A stretch of DNA of 21,037 bases, taken from positions 1 through 21,037 of IMG/VR virus record IMGVR_UViG_3300033153_004211; one strand, written 5' to 3'. The DNA is from a virus. This document shows positions 1 to 7,465 of this stretch, in pieces. Every line of letters starts with the position of its first letter. The first letter of the stretch is position 1. Both the position numbers and the translations under genes were made by a program. The notes beneath the pieces were generated by a model. The model ran no database searches. It was given only the letters and a program-made list of their open reading frames with translations, and was not told where the DNA came from.

Positions 1-2
1 CA

Positions 3-164
3 ATCATTGAAATATCTAATGAAGATATGCGTGAAGAAGGAGAAGATGATGTAACAATGGAAACGTTAAAAGAGAGAGCTCTAGTATTTGGAAACGAAGA
101 GACACGAAAAGAGATTTATAGAATGATAGACGGGAACTTTATTTATTACGAAGTAGCAGTTTAA
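3..164 (+). CDS. C-terminal end of an unrecognised protein (5' partial)
   Basis: An open frame enters from the window edge and stops with TAA at 162-164. It encodes 53 residues ending in FIYYEVAV. The visible part is strongly acidic (EEGEDD) and then mixed helical, and I recognise no family. The stop is joined to the next start as TAATATG, the same arrangement as most junctions downstream, which supports this being a real gene in the same operon as the terminase genes. Position directly before the small terminase gene suggests a late or packaging-adjacent phage gene, but the function is unknown. The start lies outside the window. Confidence 0.6.
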   Translation: MIEISNEDMREEGEDDVTMETLKERALVFGNEETRKEIYRMIDGNFIYYEVAV

Positions 165-165
165 T

Positions 166-657
166 ATGGCAGGTGGAAGACCGACAAAATATAGAGTTGA
201 GTATATTGAAGAGGTCGATGAATACATTAAGAGTTGCGTAGACACCAAAGAGGAAGTCCTCAACAAAATAGAGATAACAGTAAACCTTCCAAAGATAGAA
301 GATTTTGCAATATGGCGAGACGTAGACAAGACAACATTGTACGAATGGTCTAGTAAATATCCAGAGTTTTCCCACTCTTTAGCCAAAATACTTAGGATTC
401 AGAAGTCAAGATTGATGAATGAAGGATTGGCAGGACGGTATAATCCAACCATTGCAAAGCTTGTTTTATCATCGAATCACGGCATGAGCGAGAAGACCGA
501 AATTGATCACACAACACAAGGAAAAGCGTTATACAGAACTCACGAAGAAGAGATTGCAATTAATAAGGCTCAGGTTGAAGCAGCAAGAGCTTATGATGAG
601 ACCCGAGTGAAACAGTTGACGAAGAGAAAAAAGACTAAGAAAACTAAAAAGAAGTAA
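166..657 (+). CDS. Terminase small subunit (putative)
   Basis: This 163-aa protein probably recognises phage DNA and recruits the large terminase to the packaging site. It opens with MAGGRPTKY, an N-terminus common in phage small terminases. A predicted helix-turn-helix-like stretch follows at about residues 40-80 (FAIWRDVDKTTLYEWSSKYP). The segment YNPTIAKLVLSSNHGMSEK (about residues 87-105) matches the usual C-terminal core of gp3-type DNA-packaging proteins. The tail is very lysine-rich (KRKKTKKTKKK) and may contact DNA or the large subunit. The location two genes before the large subunit fits. There is no Shine-Dalgarno; the start is inside TAATATG. Assignment rests on motif recognition and gene order. 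The precise terminase family and packaging type (cos or headful) cannot be read from this protein. Confidence 0.8.
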   Translation: MAGGRPTKYRVEYIEEVDEYIKSCVDTKEEVLNKIEITVNLPKIEDFAIWRDVDKTTLYEWSSKYPEFSHSLAKILRIQKSRLMNEGLAGRYNPTIAKLVLSSNHGMSEKTEIDHTTQGKALYRTHEEEIAINKAQVEAARAYDETRVKQLTKRKKTKKTKKK

Positions 658-658
658 T

Positions 659-952
659 ATGTTCACATTCTGGCTGTATCTATTTATATCTGTATTTTTA
701 GCCGTATCACTCGGAATAGCCTCAGGAGTATATTTATCTGGCTTTATAGTAAAAAAGAATACGGCTTATTCTCTAGATGAATATTTGCCTACAGTAGCTG
801 AACGATATCAGGACGAAGAAGGAGACGGTAAAGCCGTATTTATATCAGAGCCAACTGAACATGAGTTAGAACAGTTTGCTAAAGAGCAGAAAGAAGAATG
901 GGGAATTATTACAGGGCTAAAGAATGTCATGAAATCTATAACCAAAAAATAG
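659..952 (+). CDS. Small single-pass membrane protein of unknown function
   Basis: This 97-aa protein begins with a hydrophobic helix at about residues 3-30 (WLYLFISVFLAVSLGIASG...), long enough to span a membrane. A charged, acidic soluble domain of about 65 residues follows. There is no clear signal-peptidase site, so it probably stays anchored with the C-terminal part on one side. It lies between the two terminase genes, 1 base after the TerS stop (TAATATG) and 1 base before the TerL start. A lysis accessory or membrane-associated packaging factor is possible, but nothing in the sequence proves either. I recognise no family. Confidence 0.6.
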   Translation: MFTFWLYLFISVFLAVSLGIASGVYLSGFIVKKNTAYSLDEYLPTVAERYQDEEGDGKAVFISEPTEHELEQFAKEQKEEWGIITGLKNVMKSITKK

Positions 953-953
953 C

Positions 954-2546
954 ATGCCTTCACTAGAGGAGTTGGCTTCACATAGTATTAATGCATTCAT
1001 AGACGCTTATCAGATAACTAACGAAAAAGGACAACGCATATCTTTCGAGGATAGGCGTTTTCTGGTTGAGCCTTTAAATGATTGGTCACGTTTTCAAGTA
1101 TACAAAAAGGCTGCTCAGGTTGGAATGACAGTTACTTTCCTTATCAAGGAAGCGTGGGCAGTAAAAAATAAGAGATGGAATATTGGGCATACTTTCCCCG
1201 CTGATACTGACGCCAACTCTTTTGTGAGTACGAAAGCTAACCCAATGTTTTCCAACAATAAAGCCTTTATGAATATTCAGGCTGACAATATTGAGCGTAA
1301 ACAGATTGGTGACAATTTCCTTTTCTTTATGGGAACTAACTCCGAATCAAAAGCTTTGGAGAAGTCTCTTGATGTTTTGATACACGATGAGATTGATAGA
1401 TCTAATACTCGTATCATTCAGATGTTTAGGTCACGTCTACAAGCTTCACACGTTAAAGCTATATGGAAACTGTCAAACCCTTCAATCGAAGGAGCAGGTG
1501 TTGATATTGATTGGAATAAGTCTGACAAAAAAGAATGGTTCGTTACTTGTGAAAATGGTCACGCTCACCCTATGACTTGGCCGGATAGTGTAGAGATAGA
1601 AAAGAAGAGGTTTATTTGTAAGGAGTGTAAAACTGAGTTATCAGATGATGATAGGCGTTGGGGCGAATGGGTAAAGACTGGAGATATAGAATCAGATATT
1701 AGTGGATATCACATGTCATTACTTATGTGTCCATGGGTTGACGTTGGAGACGTTTTAAGAGAATGGGATGAGGGTAAAGACCCTGAACATTTTTATAACT
1801 TCGTTTTAGGCGAGCCTTATAGTCCGGGAGATACGAAAATTAGCCGAACGATGATTTTAGATAACTGGACACCAAAGAATATTGTCACAGGTAATTATTA
1901 TATTGGAGTTGACGTTGGGAATACTAAGAACTTTGTAATTGGTAGCGAAAAAGGAATAACTCGGGTTGGAACGTTTACTGATTGGAATTTCTTTGATGAT
2001 CTAATGGCGCGATACAAGCCGAAGGTAGTTGTAATTGATGCGTTGCCGGATAATACAATGGCGCTATATTATAAAGATAAATATGATGTTGTTTTTATCA
2101 ACTATTTTGGAAAAGATAAAGAATCAAATAGATTAGTTCGTTACGGCGAGAAAGACAAGGAAGGAATCATCACATCTGATCGTAGCCGAGTTATTGATAC
2201 GATTGTAATGGAATTGCTAGAAGGAAAGATATTATACGGTTTAGCTTCTGATCGAGACTTTCAGGAGTATATAAAGCAGTGCGAAGTAATGCGAAGAATA
2301 AAAGTTACTAATAATCAGGGGATTGAGAGATATACATGGGAGGCCTTGGAAGAAAAGGCAGATCATTACTGGTTTGCGACGATATATTGGTGGCTAGCGA
2401 GAGAATCAGCAGGAAATGGAGTTGTGATCAGCCCATTCATTGGAGAGCGTCCTGATCCAATTATGAGTACATCAGAAGGGACAATTGTTGGTGATATTGG
2501 AGAATCATTAGGTAATTATCAATATGGAGAAGAAGAAGATTATTAG
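954..2546 (+). CDS. Terminase large subunit (GpA-like ATPase-nuclease)
   Basis: This 530-aa DNA-packaging motor pumps genome into the prohead and cuts it. The ATPase has a deviant Walker A, KAAQVGMT at residues 52-59, with the lysine at the front of the loop as in lambda gpA rather than before the last Ser/Thr. Walker B is LDVLIHDEID with D145-E146, and a coupling motif SNPS lies at 174-177. A zinc-ribbon-like insert uses C199, H203/H205, C222 and C225, typical of the GpA family. The C-terminal RNase H-like nuclease shows GVDVGN (D320), VVVIDALPD (D362) and a late acidic DHYWFA segment near residue 467. Length is somewhat shorter than lambda gpA. The start is ATG 1 base after the previous stop (TAGCATG). 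Confidence 0.93.
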   Translation: MPSLEELASHSINAFIDAYQITNEKGQRISFEDRRFLVEPLNDWSRFQVYKKAAQVGMTVTFLIKEAWAVKNKRWNIGHTFPADTDANSFVSTKANPMFSNNKAFMNIQADNIERKQIGDNFLFFMGTNSESKALEKSLDVLIHDEIDRSNTRIIQMFRSRLQASHVKAIWKLSNPSIEGAGVDIDWNKSDKKEWFVTCENGHAHPMTWPDSVEIEKKRFICKECKTELSDDDRRWGEWVKTGDIESDISGYHMSLLMCPWVDVGDVLREWDEGKDPEHFYNFVLGEPYSPGDTKISRTMILDNWTPKNIVTGNYYIGVDVGNTKNFVIGSEKGITRVGTFTDWNFFDDLMARYKPKVVVIDALPDNTMALYYKDKYDVVFINYFGKDKESNRLVRYGEKDKEGIITSDRSRVIDTIVMELLEGKILYGLASDRDFQEYIKQCEVMRRIKVTNNQGIERYTWEALEEKADHYWFATIYWWLARESAGNGVVISPFIGERPDPIMSTSEGTIVGDIGESLGNYQYGEEEDY

Positions 2547-2760
2547 AGCGTTCTCAATACGGTGGGAAATTGATCAGGCAATTTTGGAGGATATTTATTT
2601 TATTTTACTGAATGATCTTAGATTTTACTCTACACGTAACGGCGGAGGATTGCGCTATAAACTAATGGAGCAACACCTTAAAAAACACTACAAACTAGAT
2701 GTAACTGAAAGAAAGCTGAGGTATTTAGTCCTTCAGATTAAAAGAGGTCGCGAAAGATAA
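2524..2760 (+). CDS. Small basic protein of unknown function
   Basis: This 78-aa frame starts inside the end of the terminase gene (23-base overlap), with the start in the context CAATATGG. It is rich in Lys, Arg and aromatic residues and looks mostly helical (IDQAILEDIYFILLNDLRFY, then LEQ/KKHYKLDVTERKLRYLVLQIKRG). That is compatible with a winged-helix or other nucleic-acid-binding fold. I recognise no family. The gap between terminase and portal would otherwise be over 300 bases, and small packaging-associated genes are common here, so it is probably real. The frame stays open for 19 more codons after its TAA (to a TAG at 2818-2820), which may be chance or an ancestral longer C-terminus. 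Confidence 0.55.
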   Translation: MEKKKIIRAFSIRWEIDQAILEDIYFILLNDLRFYSTRNGGGLRYKLMEQHLKKHYKLDVTERKLRYLVLQIKRGRER

Positions 2761-2857
2761 AAACAAAGTCCGCTAACTATAGCTGAATATATTAAACCTC
2801 GTCGCAATAGAGCAAAATAGTAGTTCGGCATGTAATATATAAATATACACTATACCT

Positions 2858-4657
2858 ATGAATATTTCGGAACTAAAAGACGGTGACATAAAGAAGTTGA
2901 TAAAAAACAGATGGGAGGGTTCATCTGAGCTCTGGAATGATATTGAGAGGATTTATGACAGAAATAAATCTATATATCTAGGTCAAGCGCCTTGGCTGAA
3001 AGGTTCACGAGGTAGATCAAAATTGAGTAACGGTAGAATCTTTACAGATACTGAAGCTGTTATAAACTCAGTGATCAACAACACGCCAAAACCAAACATC
3101 TTACCAATGAGGGAGGATGAAGATGCTATTACACTAGCTGCCAATCAAGAGAAGTATTTCACATTGAAGTATGAGAAGTTAGGAGTGAAAGAAGAACTTA
3201 GACGGTCAGTAAGAGATCTATATTTCTCAAGGCTAATGGTCTTAAAACCATTTTGGAATGCTGATACAGATGATATTGACGTGAAAAGAATCAATCCGAA
3301 GAATGTACGATTTAGCATGAAAGCTAACAGTATAGATGAATCAGACTTTGCTATCGAGGAAATAGAGATATCTTTGGTTCAATTGTTAAAGAAATACGCT
3401 AAAAAAGAAAAGGAGATACTTGAGGCGTCAGGATTTGAGGAAATGTCAGAGGCTATCATTGCTAATCCTCTCGTAAAGTATAAGGAGTGCTGGATAGAAG
3501 ATAGATTATTTATCGAATACAAAGATTTGATCTTGTGGAAAGGTAAAAATCCAATGTGGGATTGGGACGGTCTATTTGTTACCAAAGAAGAAAATAATGA
3601 GATAATTTCAGACGTTAAAGGAGGACGCTCACAAATAGAAGATATTGAGAGCCGGGGGGTAGAATCAGAGAACGAAGAGCTTGAACTGGAGCAAGGATTA
3701 CGTAAAACACAAAATGATGAAGATATTGAGAGTGGAAAAGATAGAACGTTTGAATCTTATTTGTTTAATCATTTTGATGTACCACGTAAACCGTATATTT
3801 TCGCGACAATATTGAAAAATGAGGATGGTGTCATAGGTAATACATCATTTATAGAAATGGCGTCACCATTAGCAGAGGCGGCAGACAAAGCAAAAATACA
3901 GATAAACAAGAACGCTAAAGATGTAAACGGTATTTTGAAAGTAGAGAAGACAGTAATGACAAAAGCAGAAGCTGAGAAGATAATGTTTGAGTCAGGAGGA
4001 TTGATACATGGAAAGGGTGTAATGGCTGGAGTAAAACGGGAATCGGGTAATGCAATGCCTGCGTTCGTATTCGAGGACATGAAGCAATCACTTGAGGAAA
4101 TCGATAACGTAATGGCCGCATCATCGGCGTTTAGAGGAGAAAGAGAAGGTCAAGAGACTAGAGGCGGACGATTAGCACTGATTGACCAATCATATTTACG
4201 ACTAAACGAGTTGGTTCAAACTATCGACTATGTATCATCAGAGATATTTAACTGGTGGTATCAACTTGCAAAGGTTCGATATACAGAAAACCACATGATA
4301 AAAGTTGTTGGAGAGGATAAAGCAATCGAAACAATTGAGCTTAGCCGTAATGACATGGAGAAAGGGGCACAGGTTCGAGTTATTCCCGGAAAAACATTAC
4401 CGGAAGATAAACAGTTTAAATTCCAACGTTCACAGTCAGATGTTGATAGAGGTGTTATCTCTCATGTTCAGTATCTTACTGATGCTGGATACGATAGCCC
4501 AATGGAAGTTGCGCGTAATGCATTCGAGTTTACACAGAATCCTGCGAAGGCTCTCGGAATGGAAGAAGAACAGCCAGAAGCTCCTCCAACTCCGGAAATG
4601 CCACCACAGCAACCAATGCCACAAATGCCACCTCAATTACCTCCGGGTATGGTTTAG
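2858..4657 (+). CDS. Portal protein
   Basis: This 599-aa protein should form the dodecameric ring at the unique capsid vertex, serving as DNA channel and docking site for terminase and adaptor. Sequence support includes the N-terminal part (RNKSIYLGQAPWLKG, then FTDTEAVINSVINNTPKPNI) and the alternating helical and beta core with NPKNVRF. The C-terminal half matches the portal stem and crown region (GGRLALIDQSYLRLNELVQ). Position between terminase and scaffold is diagnostic. An acidic low-complexity insert occupies about residues 250-300, with DIES occurring twice. The C-terminus is a Pro/Gln/Met-rich tail beginning near residue 570. It is preceded by an approximately 97-base A/T-rich gap without a ribosome binding site. 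Confidence 0.85.
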   Translation: MNISELKDGDIKKLIKNRWEGSSELWNDIERIYDRNKSIYLGQAPWLKGSRGRSKLSNGRIFTDTEAVINSVINNTPKPNILPMREDEDAITLAANQEKYFTLKYEKLGVKEELRRSVRDLYFSRLMVLKPFWNADTDDIDVKRINPKNVRFSMKANSIDESDFAIEEIEISLVQLLKKYAKKEKEILEASGFEEMSEAIIANPLVKYKECWIEDRLFIEYKDLILWKGKNPMWDWDGLFVTKEENNEIISDVKGGRSQIEDIESRGVESENEELELEQGLRKTQNDEDIESGKDRTFESYLFNHFDVPRKPYIFATILKNEDGVIGNTSFIEMASPLAEAADKAKIQINKNAKDVNGILKVEKTVMTKAEAEKIMFESGGLIHGKGVMAGVKRESGNAMPAFVFEDMKQSLEEIDNVMAASSAFRGEREGQETRGGRLALIDQSYLRLNELVQTIDYVSSEIFNWWYQLAKVRYTENHMIKVVGEDKAIETIELSRNDMEKGAQVRVIPGKTLPEDKQFKFQRSQSDVDRGVISHVQYLTDAGYDSPMEVARNAFEFTQNPAKALGMEEEQPEAPPTPEMPPQQPMPQMPPQLPPGMV

Positions 4658-4690
4658 GGGTTACACAGAGCTCATTTATGTGGGTTCTGA

Positions 4691-4762
4691 TGTAATTCTT
4701 AATCGGATCAAGCGGTCACGACAGTCTATTAGACCAAGTTGTGAATGGCAGTCCAAATTACA
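4691..4762. other. Structured spacer between portal and scaffold genes
   Basis: The 106-base gap after portal can fold. TGTAATT (4691-4697) is the exact complement of AATTACA (4756-4762). Inside it, CACGAC (4717-4722) pairs with GTTGTG (4738-4743), and GTCT (4724-4727) pairs with AGAC (4731-4734) across a 3-base loop. The size is tRNA-like, but the T-arm and anticodon loop rules fail on both strands, so this is not called a tRNA. It ends 1 base before the scaffold start and could control its translation or mRNA processing. Pairing is seen directly; the role is inference. Confidence 0.35.
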
Positions 4763-4763
4763 T

Positions 4764-5510
4764 ATGCCGAATGAATTAGATGGATTAATTGACATGGATG
4801 AAGATACACCGGCAACGGATATCGAGACTCCAGATATTAATGATGACGAGACAGCGGATGATCAAGGAGAAGGTCAAGACGCGCCAGCTGTGGAAGCAGA
4901 AGGTGATGATCAGCCTACTACTGAGATGAATCTAGTTGAATTGCCAGATGGGAGAAAAGTAACGCCGGAAACGGCAGTTGAGGAGTATAAGAAGCTTCAA
5001 GCTGATTACACTAGAAAAACTCAACGAATATCAGAACTCGAAAAGCAAAATTCCACAGACGACGCCAAAGCTTGGGAAAAAGAAGGATATGAGCCTAAAG
5101 ATTGGGGTGAAGTCATGGAAAATGCTACTCAGGAAGCTATCAGACGTATTGAGTCCAAAGGATTTGAGAAAACTGAGAGCGAACGCGTTGCAAATGAGCA
5201 GCTCGAATCTGAGATTGCCGGTATCAGACAATATGATAAGGATTTCGACTCTGATGCAGTGCTAAAATTCGCGAATAAGAGAACTGAAGATTTAGGTATT
5301 AAATACCCGAGTTTCACAGTTGCCTACAAAGATTACAAGTCACTCGAGAAACACGAAAAACTTGTCGAAAAACGTATAGCCACCAATAAACAGAAAAGAG
5401 TTGATGATCCTACGTCAATTTCTAGCGGTTCAGGAGGTGGTAAAATCGTAAACGACGCTGGCGGTAATCTTTATGAGCGAGCACAAGCAGCACTAAAAAG
5501 TTTAGGATAA
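4764..5510 (+). CDS. Capsid assembly scaffolding protein (putative)
   Basis: This 248-aa protein probably guides capsid subunits into a prohead and is then lost. The N-terminal 70 residues are highly acidic and low-complexity (DMDEDTPATDIETPD...). Then comes VELPDGRKVTPETAVEEYKK with QADYTRKTQRISELEK, a signature frequently seen in phage scaffolds. A long helical, coiled-coil-like region follows, and the protein ends in a small helix LYERAQAALKSLG, which resembles capsid-binding ends of scaffolds. I chose ATG 4764. The open frame continues upstream into portal, but that part is an out-of-frame shadow; GTG 4680 is an in-frame alternative start. It lies directly between portal and major capsid genes. 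No prohead protease is visible, consistent with a separate, uncleaved scaffold. Confidence 0.75.
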   Translation: MPNELDGLIDMDEDTPATDIETPDINDDETADDQGEGQDAPAVEAEGDDQPTTEMNLVELPDGRKVTPETAVEEYKKLQADYTRKTQRISELEKQNSTDDAKAWEKEGYEPKDWGEVMENATQEAIRRIESKGFEKTESERVANEQLESEIAGIRQYDKDFDSDAVLKFANKRTEDLGIKYPSFTVAYKDYKSLEKHEKLVEKRIATNKQKRVDDPTSISSGSGGGKIVNDAGGNLYERAQAALKSLG

Positions 5511-5527
5511 TTAATTAAGAAAATTTT

Positions 5528-6610
5528 ATGGATATTAATGCTCAAGTAGCAAAGATTACTCGTGAGACTATTGTGCCAAACCTATTTGACCAGGTTTCAA
5601 TCGCTTCACCTTTTGCAATGGCAACATTGAGAGAGGCTGAAGAATGGCGAAGTGGTAAGCATGACGAGTTGATCATCAAGACAGCTAAATCAAACCAGGG
5701 TGGACTATTCGGTATTGGAGAAAAACTACCTTCAACACGAGATACAAACCGTGCTCGGATGCAGTTCTCAATTAAAGGACTTGAAAAGCCTATTGTTGTT
5801 GACGATATCGAAGTTCTATTGAACAAAGGAAAAGAACAGGTGCTTGACGCAGTTGTTACAGAAGTTGATTCAATGGGTCGAGATCTAATGGAAGACTTCG
5901 CAGAACAGCTTTATACTGGTACAGGTGCAGGTGACGAATGGACAGGAATTAGCGTTGTTGCTGATGACGGTACAAACTACGGAACTTACGGAAACTTGTC
6001 ACGTACAACTTATTCTTCATTGAATGGTTATTACGCTGCTGCAATCGGAACTCTTGCATTGTCAGATTTGGCAACAGGATTTGATTCAGTTGAAAAGGGA
6101 AATAGTGGACCAACAGCTGTATACACAACAAAGTCAATCTGGTCAGACTACGAAGCTCTATTGACTCCAACAGTTGCTGCTAACTATAGCGCAAAGGGAG
6201 CTCCAATGATGAGCGCAGACGGTGCTATCGGTGATTCTCTATCACTACGAGGAACACAAGGATTCCAGTACCTAACGTACCGAGGAGTACCTCTAATGAA
6301 AGATGAAGCGGCTACTTCAGGAAAGATGTTCTTGGTGAACACACGAAAAGAAGGAAAGCGTCGAAACTTTGGTGCTATAATGGCAGACCTAAAACGTACT
6401 GGAAACAAGAAGTACAGCACAACAAACTTTAAGATGAAGGACGGAATGCCAAAGGGAACTTTCGGATCACGAACAGCTCCACGAGGGTTTAACTTCCGTG
6501 ACATGATGAGTCCAGTAGATCAGCTTGCCGAAGTTGGATACCTTATGTTTGTTGGAGAGTTTGAGTCAGCACAGCCTCGAACACAGGGACAATTGTTGGG
6601 AATTAGTTAA
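5528..6610 (+). CDS. Major capsid protein (HK97 fold, putative)
   Basis: This 360-aa protein is the expected shell subunit. Position after the scaffold, size, and sequence pattern all fit: an N-terminal helical arm (MDINAQVAKITRETIVPNLF), an E-loop-like region near residues 45-75 (KTAKSNQGGLFGIGEKLPST), a long spine-like helix around residues 95-130 (LNKGKEQVLDAVVTEVDSM), and a P-domain/A-domain mixture with many Gly, Thr and Asn. No N-terminal delta domain or cleavage region is apparent. The gene is richer in G+C and more uniform in codon choice (many GTT, GGT, GGA, ACA) than its neighbours, as expected for a very highly expressed gene. There is no Shine-Dalgarno; the leader is A/T only (AAGAAAATTTTATG). 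The gene is followed by hairpins at 6615-6659. Confidence 0.85.
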   Translation: MDINAQVAKITRETIVPNLFDQVSIASPFAMATLREAEEWRSGKHDELIIKTAKSNQGGLFGIGEKLPSTRDTNRARMQFSIKGLEKPIVVDDIEVLLNKGKEQVLDAVVTEVDSMGRDLMEDFAEQLYTGTGAGDEWTGISVVADDGTNYGTYGNLSRTTYSSLNGYYAAAIGTLALSDLATGFDSVEKGNSGPTAVYTTKSIWSDYEALLTPTVAANYSAKGAPMMSADGAIGDSLSLRGTQGFQYLTYRGVPLMKDEAATSGKMFLVNTRKEGKRRNFGAIMADLKRTGNKKYSTTNFKMKDGMPKGTFGSRTAPRGFNFRDMMSPVDQLAEVGYLMFVGEFESAQPRTQGQLLGIS

Positions 6611-6614
6611 ATAA

Positions 6615-6659
6615 CTTAGTGATACTAAGAAATTGCCCGCAGGTTTAGATCTTGCGGGC
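6615..6659. promoter_or_regulatory. Tandem hairpins between capsid gene and next gene
   Basis: Two adjacent hairpins follow the capsid stop. The first is CTTAGT/ACTAAG (6615-6620 and 6624-6629) with a 3-base loop. The second is GCCCGCA/TGCGGGC (6635-6641 and 6653-6659), extendable by G-T and G-C pairs to 9 bp with a 7-base loop. No U-tract follows, so a classic intrinsic terminator is not shown. An mRNA-stabilising or processing element, or partial attenuation lowering expression downstream of the capsid gene, is more likely. The next start codon (6675) is 15 bases past the second stem. Confidence 0.6.
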
Positions 6660-6674
6660 TGTAAATATAAAATT

Positions 6675-7376
6675 ATGCAAAGTATTGGATTTCAAGATGT
6701 TCTACAAACATCAGACACAGCACAGGCTACTTTAGGGTCAAATTATCAGACTCCAGACGGTCGAGTGTGGGTATATGTTAAGGCAAGCGAAGCTGTAGCA
6801 AAGGGTAACGTTGTTGTACCTGTAGCTTCCGTAGGTGTTGATACAGTATCTTCTTCAGCAAATAGTGCAGGAGAGATCGTATTTATCACAGAGGGATCGG
6901 CAGGTTGGACAGTTGGTCAGTTTATTGATGCATGGGTTCTTGTTGATGACGGGACAGGTGCCGGTCAGGTTGCAAAGGTTCGACGTAACACAGTTGACAC
7001 ACTAGAACTTTACCCAGAATGGGCATTGGACACAGCGTTGGCAGTTGGTGATTCAGACATTACAATCTACCGAACAGGTTTGGTTGAAAAGTCAGCTATC
7101 ACAGATAAGACTCAACGCGCTACTGGTGGAGCACAGGTTGCTTTCGCATCAGATGACTACGGTTGGGTTCTAGCACGTGGTGTTGGTGTTGTTATTGCTG
7201 GTGAGGCTTTGACTGAAGGGTCAAGCGTTGTTGCTGGTGATGATACTGAAGGTCAGGTTCTTAAAGGTACTACTGCAAAGGGTGACTTTGACGAACAGAC
7301 AGTTGGTGTTTGTCTAGCTGCTAATGCTTCCGCAGATGACGGGGCATTGTTGCTATTCACTTTGATCAGTGCGTAG
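6675..7376 (+). CDS. Capsid-associated structural protein, possibly decoration protein
   Basis: This 233-aa protein follows the major capsid gene and is bracketed by strong hairpins on both sides. It is beta-rich and dominated by Gly, Ala, Val, Thr and Asp (VYVKASEAVAKGNVVVPVAS, later GVGVVIAGEALTEGSSVVAG). That composition suits decoration, head-fiber or cement proteins. Codon use is as biased as in the capsid gene, suggesting abundant expression. I chose ATG 6675 because the longer frame would need a TTG at 6633 and would run through the 6635-6659 hairpin. No named family is certain. A minor capsid or head-completion role is the main alternative. Confidence 0.6.
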   Translation: MQSIGFQDVLQTSDTAQATLGSNYQTPDGRVWVYVKASEAVAKGNVVVPVASVGVDTVSSSANSAGEIVFITEGSAGWTVGQFIDAWVLVDDGTGAGQVAKVRRNTVDTLELYPEWALDTALAVGDSDITIYRTGLVEKSAITDKTQRATGGAQVAFASDDYGWVLARGVGVVIAGEALTEGSSVVAGDDTEGQVLKGTTAKGDFDEQTVGVCLAANASADDGALLLFTLISA

Positions 7377-7385
7377 ATTACGCCT

Positions 7386-7411
7386 CTTGCCTCTGATTTT
7401 TCAGGGGCAAG
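7386..7411 (+). terminator. Strong hairpin, terminator-like
   Basis: An 11-bp stem (7386-7396 with 7401-7411, one G-T pair) closes a TTTT loop just after the stop of the preceding gene. A U-rich but interrupted stretch (TAATTTAATATT) follows 7 bases later rather than directly, so termination would be partial. A weaker second hairpin, CGGGG/CCTCG (7433-7437 and 7446-7450), follows before the next start at 7466. Pairing is observed directly. Function as a terminator, attenuator or processing site is inferred from its position after highly expressed capsid genes. Confidence 0.55.
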
Positions 7412-7465
7412 GTGCAGTAATTTAATATTGCTCGGGGAAATAAAGCCTCGATAAATACCTAGTTC

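Noticed and set aside
4691-4762. tRNA gene suggested by a 7-bp closing stem and 72-base size
   Set aside because: No 5-bp T-arm with a TTCRA loop and no 7-base anticodon loop on either strand; kept only as a structured spacer.
4305-4763. Long N-terminal extension of the scaffold frame overlapping portal
   Set aside because: The extension overlaps the well-supported portal gene in another frame and its sequence (Ser/His/Cys-rich, low quality) looks non-coding; ATG 4764 gives a typical scaffold.
6633-6674. TTG start extending the capsid-neighbour protein
   Set aside because: It would translate through the 6635-6659 hairpin; ATG 6675 with an A/T-rich leader matches the other genes.
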